Positions 56,141 through 64,000 of a DNA stretch of 64,000 bases are shown here, piece by piece (within the stretch, counting starts at the first letter, position 1; each line of letters starts with the position of its first letter). Below the pieces are notes generated by a model that worked only from the letters and a program-made list of their open reading frames with translations, had not been told where the DNA came from and did no database searches. The stretch spans positions 76,577,001-76,641,000 of the forward strand of contig CM042018.1 of NCBI GenBank assembly GCA_023525975.1, given 5' to 3'. The DNA comes from Smallanthus sonchifolius. Lineage: Eukaryota > Streptophyta > Magnoliopsida > Asterales > Asteraceae. Made by a program: the position numbers and the translations under genes.

Positions 56141-58123
56141 TTTATTAGACCGAGCATCTCACCGTGGGGCGCTCCCGTACTATTTGTAAAGAAGAAGGAC
56201 GACAACATGCGCATGTGCATTGACTACCGCGAGTTGAACAAGAGGACAGTAAAGAACAAATACCCACTGCCTAGAATAGACAACTTTTTTGATCAACTAC
56301 AAGGTGCGAGTTGGTTCTCAAAGATTGATCTTAGGTCGGGTTACCATCACTTGAAAGTAGGAGAAGAAGACATACCAAAGACCGCGTTTCGCACGCGTTA
56401 TGGGCATTATGAGTTTCTTGTGATGTCCTTCGGATTGACCAACGCACCAGCAGCGTTCATGGACTTGATGAATAGAGTATGTCAACCCATGTTGGATCGA
56501 TCGGAGATAGTCTTTATAGACGACATACTGGTATATTCAAAAAGCGAGGGTGATCACCACTGTCACCTAAGAGAGGTTCTGGAGTTCCTAAAGCAGGAAA
56601 AATTGTACGCAAAATTCTCCAAATGCGCGTTCTGGCTTAGGGAAGTCCAATTCCTAGTTCATGTAATAAACCCAAACGGAATCATGGTGGATCCTGCAAA
56701 GATCGAGACAGTAAAGGAATGGAACGTCCCAAAGACACCAACAGAGATACGAAGTTTTCTTGGATTGGCAGGCTACTATCGAAGGTTCATTAAGGATTTT
56801 TCAAGAATAGCCTCGCCACTAACTAAGTTGACACGGAAGGAAGTGAAGTATGAATGGGGTCCAACCCAAAACAACGCGTTTGAGGAACTTAAGGCACGAT
56901 TAACCCATGCTCCAGTCTTGTCACTACCTGAGGGAAATGAAGACTTAGTAGTCTACTCTGACGCTTCGGGTCAGGGTTTAGGTTGCGTACTTATGCAACG
57001 AGTGAAGGTAATTGCCTACGCCTCGCGACAACTAAAGATTCACGAGGTTAACTACCCAACACACGATCTAGAGTTAACAGCAGTAGTTTTCGCGTTGAAA
57101 ATATGGAGCCACTATGTGTATGGAGTTAAATGCACCATCTACTCAGATCACAAAAGCCTGAAGTACTTTTTCGGGCAAAAGGAATTAAACATGAGGCAAA
57201 GGAAGTGGTTAGAGCTACTGAAGGACCATCCAGGCAAGGCAAACATGGTGGCTGACGCTTTAAGCAGAAACGAAGAATCGGAACCTATACGGATCAAAGT
57301 GTGTCAGCTGACTATAACACCAGATTTGATGAGTGAAATATCAAAGGCACAAGATGAAGCACTATTAGAAAGAAATATAAAACGGGAAAGAATAGTAGGA
57401 CAACAAGGGAATTTGAATGCAAATGCATACGGTGTACGAACTAGGTTTGGCCGGGTGTGGATACCTAAGATTGGCAAGCTTAGAGCCAAAATACTCGATG
57501 AGGCCCATAAGTCTCGCTATTCCATCCACCCCGGGACGAATAAAATGTATCAAGACTTGAAGAAAGAGTACTGGTGGCCTGGCATGAAGAATGATGTGAC
57601 AGAGTACGTGAGCAAGTGTCTAACGTGTTCTCTAGTTAAGGCCGAGCACCAGAAACCATGCGGTAAAATGCAACCTTTACCAATACCGGAATGGAAGTGG
57701 GAGGAGATAACGATGGACTTCATTACCAAGCTACCGCGAACAGCTAAAGGCAATGATACCATTTGGGTGATCGTCGACCGCTTGACGAAAAGTGCTCACT
57801 TCTTGCCAATATGTGAGACTTTTTCGTCAGAAAGACTAGCAGAAGTGTTTATCAAGGAGGTTGTGAGCAGACATGGTATGCCGCTGACGATTGTGTCCGA
57901 AAGGGATACTAGATTCACGTCAAGGTTTTGGAAGAAATTCAACGAAGCAATGGGCACTAGACTGCACATTAGCACCGCTTACCACCCCCAAACCGATGGA
58001 CAATCGGAAAGGACCATTCAGACCTTGGAGGACATGCTCCGGGCCTGTATCATTGACTTCGGTGGGAGCTGGGACAGCCATCTACCATTGGCAGAATTTT
58101 CACACAACAACAGCTATCACTAG
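56141..58123 (+). pseudogene. pol: Element J reverse transcriptase, RNase H and integrase core
   Basis: One 661-codon open stretch. RT: CIDYRELNKRTVKNKYPLPR, RTRYGHYEFLVMSFGLTN, intact VFIDDILVYS. RNase H: VVYSDASGQGLG, LELTAVVF, YSDHKSLKY and MVADALSR; an in-frame deletion of about eight codons precedes HPGKAN. Integrase: HHCC finger (HKSRYSIHPGTNKM, KCLTCSLVKAEH), core acids D in IVDRLTKSAHF and E in GQSERTIQ, but the middle Asp of the usual SDRD motif is Glu (SERD). TAG at 58121-58123 ends the frame. This is the most intact pol here, but probably integrase-defective. Confidence 0.93.
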
Positions 58124-58718
58124 ACTATTGGCATGTCGCCATTTGAAATGTTGTATGGAAGGAAATGTAGGACCCCGGTTTGTTGGGGGGAAATTGGACA
58201 AAAGGATTTCGCAAGCCTCGAAGTGGTCAAAGCTACTTCCTAGAAGTTTGATCAAATCATACGCGGATAAGAGAAGAAGGGATTTAGAGTTTCAAGTGGG
58301 GGACATGGTACTGTTAAAGTTATCACCATGGAAAGGAATCATCCGATTCAGAAAACGTGGCAAACTAAGTCCAAGGTTTGTCGGACCTTTCAAGATTTTA
58401 GCAAGAGTGGGTCAAGTTCGTTACAGACTCGACCTACCCGTTGAGCTTAGTGGAATACACCCTACGTTCCACGTGTCGCACTTACGCAAGTGCCTTGCTG
58501 ACGACACAGCTCACATACCTTACGACGAGATCGAAGTGGATAACAGTCTAAATTATGTAGAGGAACCGATAGCCATCCTTGACCGAGCTGAGAAACGACT
58601 ACGCAATAAGTCGATTCCTTTAGTCAAAATACAATGGAAGCATAGAAAAGGGTCAGAAGCTACATGGGAAAAAGAAGACGAGATGAGGGGACTATACCCT
58701 AAATTGTTTAACGTATAA
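58124..58718 (+). pseudogene. pol: Element J integrase C-terminus with chromodomain
   Basis: Starts in the core's phase (MSPFEMLYGRKCRTPVCW), then TAG near 58240 and a deletion with frameshift; from about 58255 the phase reads KSYADKRRRDLEFQVGDMVLLKLSPWKG, the GPY/F module (FVGPFKILARVGQVRY), GIHPTFHVSHLRKCL and a chromodomain-like end (IPLVKIQWKHRKGSEATWE, EDEMRGLYPKLF). Stop TAA at 58716-58718. The K.QW...EATWE pattern is that of Tekay/Del chromoviruses. Confidence 0.9.
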
Positions 58719-58730
58719 GCGGTTTCGAGG

Positions 58731-58748
58731 ACGAAACCTCTTTAAGGA
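58731..58748 (+). other. Pre-PPT hairpin of element J
   Basis: GGTTTCGAGGACGAAACC: arms GGTTTCG/CGAAACC around AGGA, nine bases before the polypurine tract. Confidence 0.7.
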
Positions 58749-58757
58749 GGGTAGACT
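58744..58757 (+). other. Element J polypurine tract
   Basis: The region ends AAGGAGGGTAGACT (58744-58757, approximate start) directly before TGTAACATCCC. Confidence 0.75.
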
Positions 58758-60697
58758 TGTAACATCCCAAAAATAGTAATTTAGTAAATAATAACGTGAT
58801 AGAGACTTAATCGTCATAAAACAAAAGAAAAACGGATGGGCTTGGGCTCGGCTCCAACGGGCCGATGGAAGCCCAGGTATATAAGGGTCGAGGTAGGCTT
58901 AGACTCTCATTTTTCAACAACACTTGCAATCTAGAGAGAGAAAGGAGAGCTCGGTTCTAGAGAGAGAAAGTTGATGGATCGACCAGAAATTGAAGGAGCA
59001 CGTTACTACTGAGCTCGTGAGCAAAACCTCCGAATCAGAATCACAATCCAGGTAACGATTCGACCTTAAACTGAGTTTTTCTTCGTTTTGGGGTTTCTCG
59101 GGTTTTAGCTAAATAGGAGACGTTTTTATGGATGAAACTTGAAAATAAGCTTGGAACTAGCATCTAGAATGAAAACCGCACATTTTGATCAAAGAAAGTT
59201 GTAAGATTAGCATGATCGAATTAACATGCAAGAATTTCGGACTTGTCCAGGAAGCAGGTCTTGCGTACTCATCAAGTACGCAAGAAGGATGTCATGCGTA
59301 CTTATCAAGTACGCATGAGGAAGATCCTGCGTACTTATCAAGTACGCAAGAAGAATGTTCTGCGTACTTGTCAAGTACGCATGAGCAAGGCCCTGCGCAC
59401 TTACTAAGTGCGCAGGCAGCAGACCAGTTAGTAAAGACAGTATGTTCGCCTAATTCAGTATGATTAAAGCGTTAGAGTCGGGATTGGGTCTGATGTAGAT
59501 TTAACTACCTAATTCAGATTGTACGTGACGTTGTTGGACCTTTGTTTAGGACAACCAAGACTAGCTTATCAGGTGAGTTCTATGTGCCCCCTTCTATGTT
59601 ATGTGCAAATCATCTTAAATGTTTTGGGGCTGAAGTGTATACACTAAATGAATAAATGCTATGAATGTCAATGTGATCATAAGTGTTATACAAATATATA
59701 TATATATATATATACTTATATATGAAAATGAATTATGAACAAAGAATGAAACGTAAGATTTTAAAGAATGAATGAAAGAAGGACATAACGTAAATGAATG
59801 AAATCTTGCTTTATATTATATGTATTGCATGTTATGAATGTATGTAAACGTTATGAACCCTTCTATGACAACGGCTACTTCGGTAGACGGACGACCACGT
59901 GACTATTTTGCAACCGGGACAAAAACGTTCCTTCGCAAGCTAGGACGTATAAAATGACACTAATGGATGGTCGAAGCAAATGCCTTAACTCAAGTAGAAC
60001 GGTTGCATACATAATGGTCGCGTGGGAAACGGATGCCCTAGGGCAAACGGACAAAAGGACGGACTACGACGGTAGGACGGTATAAGAGCGGACGGACAAA
60101 GGTTGCCGGACGGATTTAAATTTCGACGGACGGTTTTCTAGAGCCGGACGATTAATGAAAATGGCTACGACGGTAGTTCTCACTGCGATGTCTTTGTGAC
60201 ATTCGCGACAAGTATGATGGGTTGATCACCCTTAAGTTTATGGCCAAATGAATGTTCTCCCCAAGTAAGTATGTATGTACATATGTATATACTCAATATG
60301 AATGGTATGTGAGAACAGTAAAGCGAAGAATATGTAAAAGCTCGAATGTTAAGTATATTATATATACATATATATTACTCATGATAAGATAAACATTATG
60401 TATGATTGTCTTTAAACTAGAACTCACCAGCGTTAGCTGAGTTTTAGTATACATTTCAAGTAAAGGAAGAAAGGGTCGTGCGATGGCGTGAAGGTTACCC
60501 GACACAAGACTGACATCCCACTTTTTATATGTTAAGATAATGTTATGTATTTAATTGTTAAGACTTCCGCTGTTATGTCATGTTAGGTTACGTTATGTAA
60601 TGATTCAATTCGAATGTTTTAAATTTAAGTTCAGTATTTATGACTATGTTTATGAGTAATTCCAACAAGAGATGTTACCTGGGAATGGGGCCTTACA
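58758..60697 (+). repeat. Element J 3' LTR
   Basis: Partner of 51911-53856, 1940 bases. Leader-intron donor at 59573; the acceptor reads TTCAAG instead of TTCAG (60457-60460), still ending in AG. Confidence 0.95.
59573..60460 (+). other. LTR leader-intron module, J 3' LTR
   Basis: Donor ATCAG|GTGAGTTCTATGTGCCCC; acceptor ATACATTTCAAG. The extra A in the acceptor region is the difference from the 5' LTR. Confidence 0.45.
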
Positions 60698-60702
60698 CTA
60701 AT

Positions 60703-61722
60703 ACCTACATTATTTTTATAACTAAATAAATATATAATAATTATTTAATTTATTTAGTTATTCAAACCCAAACCCTAATTAAAATATTCTAAAACTATTC
60801 ATTTCAAATATTTCATTTTATACAACACGTTTAAGTACAAACCGCAATTTCCTACATTTCCATACATTCTATGACACAAATCTTTGTACAGACATTTAAT
60901 TAAATCCGAGACTTAGACCTAGACTATGGTACACATTATTAATTTAATATATATTACCCACTAGGTTAACGTTATGAGTTACAAGGATGATTTTGCTACC
61001 TAGTCTCGCGTGCTAGCTACACCCTTGATCCAAGTGAGTATTACATAGCCCCTTTTACACTATTTTACATATTTTGGGGGAAACACGAACTCTATACACA
61101 CAATTGTTTACATTTACATAAACTACACAAACACAAATCTTATTTACATTCATGTATGCAAAATTTGAGATTTATATTTGAGTGGTAGGTGTGTTAACTG
61201 TTTGTGTGCAATTTATGTGCAATCATTAACTATTCAAGCCGACGGTTAACAATAATAGATCTATTGAGTCTGACAAACCCACCCAGATTGGGGTGATTGT
61301 TACCGACAACATAATTTGCATGCTAGTTACAAAGGTTTGATTGTACTTTGGTTACACAATAGTTGCTCCCCATCAATGCCTTATTTTATCATGTTATGTA
61401 AGGATTTGATTATTTACATCTATACACTATTTATGTATAAACCTGTGTATGCTCACCAACTTTTTAGTTGGCCTTATTTTATTCATGTTTTAGATGCTGA
61501 TGTGTGATTTTGATCAAGACTCGCTACACATAAGTTTTGGGCCTAGTTAATTTTAATAAAGGATTTATGTATTTCATTTTATGTACTTGATTTGATTTTG
61601 TTTTGTCTTAAATCTATACAATGAGATTGAATGATTAATATATTTCAATTTAGTTGACCCTGTGCTCATGAACAGTATACATGTCCCGCCCCGACGTTTC
61701 CGCCGTCGGTTGGGGTGTGACA
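60703..61722 (+). repeat. Element I 5' LTR, right part
   Basis: Continues the I LTR after J and the second TSD copy. It contains the leader-intron module (61034-61493) and ends CCGTCGGTTGGGGTGTGACA, as H does. With J removed, the LTR is about 2.84 kb. Confidence 0.88.
61034..61493 (+). other. LTR leader-intron module, element I
   Basis: Donor CCAA|GTGAGTATTACATAGCCCC, acceptor TTCATGTTTTAG, 460 bases; CTCACCAACTTTTTAGTTGG before the acceptor. Confidence 0.58.
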
Positions 61723-61725
61723 GAT

Positions 61726-61738
61726 TGGTATCAGAGCC
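61726..61738 (+). other. Element I primer-binding site
   Basis: TGGTATCAGAGCC three bases after the LTR (tRNA-Met). Confidence 0.93.
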
Positions 61739-62400
61739 TTGGTTATAGGGAACTGGGTTATTAGACACCCTTGACCTAGACTATAACTTTAGGACCCCCA
61801 CTTATGCAATGCTTCATGATTATGTGATATGTGCTAAACGCTATGTGTTACATGCTTACTATGATTAGTTATTATTGATGCCTTACTTGTTAAAATTCAT
61901 GACTTATTAGACTATAATTAAATAATAGACTAAATAAACAACATCCCTACCTATACCCCAAAGCCTCATAACCTTCTTACCTATTTCTCTATCATCATCT
62001 TCTTAGCATGTGGAAACTTCATGGACCTAAATCTATAAAAAAATTAATAATAAAAAAAAAATTCTTTATTCCCTCGTTAAGGTTTTCTGGAAGGGTGACA
62101 CCTGTATTCTGGGTTTTCTGTCTAGGAAAGCATTTTGTATAAATCCCAATCAACTGAGGGACCCATATGCTTTCCTGGGAATTCCCGGGATGAGTGTTTA
62201 CCTATAGGCTAAAGCATGTCTCATTGAAAATTAGATGAGTTTAATTAACCTTAATGTGTCATAGTATTCAAGTGATTTTATTATTATTTGAGTACAATCC
62301 AAACTATGTTTAACTATTCTATTTATTAACTTTTCCTTTTTAAATCCAATTAACTTTCATAAGTTCTTACATCTTTTCTTGTGTTGTGCAAATCTGTAGA
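61739..62400 (+). other. Element I untranslated leader
   Basis: About 660 bases from the PBS to the gag ATG. Similar to F's leader in places, including CTTTCCTGGGAATTCCCGGG at 62172-62191. No ORF0 is seen. Confidence 0.65.
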
Positions 62401-63585
62401 ATGTCTCCCCGTCGTGCTACCGTAACCAACAATAACACTGATATTGCTGCTGTCCTTGCCCAGCTTGTAACTCAACTCACTCAAGCTAATGGGGCCACAA
62501 ATGGTAACCATGGAACAAATGGTGGTGGTGGTGCTAACCCACCACAATGCACCTTTAAGCACTTCAATTCATGTAATCCTCTTAAGTTCTATGGTACCGA
62601 GGGAGCCACAGGACTCCTTCAATGGTTCAAAAGTATTGAGGGCACCTTCCTCAATAGTGACTGCCCCGATAACCTTCGTGTTCGTCATGCCACAAGTGTC
62701 TTTCAAAAACGGGTACTCACGTGGTGGAATGGGGAAAAGAGAACTAGAGGCATGGAAGTAGCAATGGCCTTAGCATGGGATGAGGTTAAGAGACTAATGA
62801 CTGAAGAGTTCTGCCCTCGGAATGAGGTGAAGAAACTGGAAGCTGAGTTTTGGGATCTTACCCAAGACAGTGGTGAGAGTCTGGCTTATACGACTCGGTT
62901 CCATTAGTTAAGTCTCCTTGTGCCCCATATGGTCACACCTTTATCCCGCTGCATTGAGAAGTACATTGGTAGGTTACCTAGGCAGATACAGGATACTGTC
63001 TTAGGGAGAAATCCCGCAACACTCGAAGATGCTATCCGCCTATCTGCTACTTTAACCTACAACCATGTGGAAGCAGGGACTCTGACTAGAAGAGGCACCA
63101 AGAAAGTTCCCGACACCACTACCCCTCCTTCACACATCAAAGAAGCCAAAATTGAATCCTACCAATATAATAAGAAAAGAAAGGCTAAGAATTATGTTGT
63201 GGTCACTCCTGCTATCCCTGTTAACCAAGTTGCTCCCATGGCTCAAGCACCAGCCAAGAAGCCGTATGTTGGGATCTACCCACTCTGTGCCACATGCAAT
63301 TATCACCATCTCCAAAACATTCCTTGTCGCCTCTGCACCCACTGTGGGAAATATGGCCATACGGTCAATGTTTGTAGAGCCAAGACACTTACAGGTCAAG
63401 TCAACCCACCAACCCGAACCAACCAACAAGTGGCTAAACAAGGTGTTCCCGCAATTGCAAATGGGCGTGCTTGTTATGAATGTCGCAACCCAAATCATTT
63501 CCGTGACCAGTGCCCGAAGTTCATCAATGCTAGACAAGGCGGAGCTCGTGGGCGTGCTTTCAACATAAACGCCAATGAAGCTTAG
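62401..63585 (+). pseudogene. gag: Element I gag
   Basis: The ATG at 62401 (MSPRRATVTNNNTDIAAVLA) is chosen because it starts the conserved head directly; an in-phase ATG 15 bases upstream is possible. A Gly/Asn-rich linker leads to the gag domain (CTFKHFNSCNPLKFYG, GLLQWFKSIEGTF, EEFCPRNEVKKLEAEFWDL). A TAG at 62905-62907, probably from Gln, comes after TTRFH, then VPHMVTPLSRCIEKYIG. Two knuckles: CTHCGKYGHTVNVC (63334-63375) and CYECRNPNHFRDQC (63472-63513). TAG at 63583-63585 separates it from the protease in the same phase. Unlike A's gag it has no intron at the head. Confidence 0.88.
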
Positions 63586-63951
63586 GCCAACAATGATGTG
63601 GTCAACAGTACGTTCCTTGTTAATAGTCAATATGCCTCCATTTTATTTGATACTGGTGCCGATAAAAGTTTTGTGTCACTTAACTTTGAACCCTTACTTG
63701 CAAAAACACGATCCAAATTTGAGAAAACCTTCACTGTTGAAGTAGCAAATGGTGACTCTCTTACAATTGACTCCGTTATCCACGACGGCTCTCTAGAACT
63801 TAATGATCATACATTTCCAATCAACCTTGTGCCAATGCCACTAGGAAGTTTTGATATCATCATAGGCATGGATTGGCTGTCAAATCACCATGCCGAAGTC
63901 ATCTGTTTTGAGAAGTGCATCGAATACCCCTTCCGTCGGGGGAAACGTTAA
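63586..63951 (+). pseudogene. pol: Element I protease
   Basis: Same phase as gag. Motifs ILFDTGADKSFVS (Asp at 63649), FTVEVANGDSL, GSFDIIIGMDWLSNHHAEV. The frame ends at TAA 63949-63951 after a one-base shift near 63935; the shifted phase (VFGEKPCKGLKLMSC) stays open to the window edge and would lead into RT. With the TAG at 63583 read as a stop, protease would only be made by readthrough; decay is the simpler view. Confidence 0.88.
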
Positions 63952-64000
63952 GAGTCTTTGGTGAAAAGCCTTGCAAAGGACTCAAATTAATGTCATGCAC

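Larger units (their letters stand above)
51911..60697 (+). mobile_element. Element J: Ty3/gypsy chromovirus (Tekay/Del type), complete
   Basis: LTRs 51911-53856 and 58758-60697, PBS, gag, protease-RT-RNase H-integrase with a chromodomain-like end, PPT and TSD CTAAT. 8.8 kb. The two LTRs differ at few positions, so this is the youngest complete gypsy copy here, yet its genes already have nine or so stops or frameshifts. This suggests it was mobilised by another copy or that damage was fast. Confidence 0.95.
50089..64000 (+). mobile_element. Element I: Ty3/gypsy retrotransposon, right end outside window
   Basis: Inserted in the RT of element G. Its 5' LTR (50089-51910 plus 60703-61722) is split by J. 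PBS, leader, gag and protease follow, and pol would continue beyond the edge. LTR end and leader resemble F and H. It appears to be the autonomous-type member of that family in this window, though gag has nonsense codons. Confidence 0.85.

Noticed and set aside
63130..63630. 166-codon minus-strand frame under element I gag
   Set aside because: Shadow of gag on the other strand; the plus frame has knuckles and the gag domain.

Overview
This window is a block of nested LTR retrotransposons from a plant nuclear genome. Nothing in it looks like a single-copy host gene. Every primer-binding site found matches the 3' end of plant initiator tRNA-Met (TGGTATCAGAGC). The protein families are plant Ty3/gypsy chromoviruses of the Tekay/Del type and Ty1/copia of the SIRE/Maximus type. 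The long LTRs and some protein signatures resemble those of Asteraceae genomes, but the family assignment is a weak inference.

Layout, outermost to innermost. Element G is a minus-strand SIRE-like copia element. It is seen as an RT/RNase H piece (48842-50088), spacers, and an extra downstream gene, ORF2 (42722-44265). G was hit by H (solo LTR, 45581-48084), by I (plus-strand gypsy, 50089 to the right edge, interrupted in its RT) and by C (minus-strand LTR element, 5' LTR 38888-42721). C holds B (27863-38745, plus, TSD GGTTG) and, by position, A (left edge to 25898, minus). A holds E (5252-22587, plus, TSD AAGTA), and E holds F (10237-18238, minus, TSD TGAGA/TTAGA). I's 5' LTR holds J (51911-60697, plus, TSD CTAAT). 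Two junctions, A/E and E/F, are independently supported because a reading frame resumes in phase across the insertion.

Coding content. A, B and J carry recognisable but broken gag-protease-RT-RNase H-integrase. I shows an intact-looking gag-protease order with two in-frame TAG codons. E has a copia-type gag with three zinc knuckles and a very long ORF2, but no protease, integrase or RT. F has only a short proline-rich ORF with a coiled-coil-like stretch and a C-terminal membrane segment. A, and a remnant in B, have an extra ORF ('ORF0') between the PBS and gag. All long ORFs carry stops or frameshifts. Several stops could be CAG to TAG or TGG to TAG changes, as expected of methylated silenced elements.

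The most interesting signals are shared across families. (1) Every long LTR (A, B, C, F, H, I, J) has a splice-donor-like module (AGGTGAGTT followed by GCCCC and a T-rich run) and, mostly 440-470 bases downstream, a pyrimidine-rich acceptor (TACATGTTTTCTCAG or similar). This predicts a 5'-leader intron inside the LTR. (2) ORF2 is homologous between the pol-less element E and the copia element G. (3) A hairpin just before the polypurine tract is kept in B, F and J with different but complementary arms. (4) Each family has its own cluster of short inverted-repeat motifs. (5) The LTR of I contains two successive tRNA-like A-box/B-box pairs. None of these was tested by alignment or folding software; all are read by eye.
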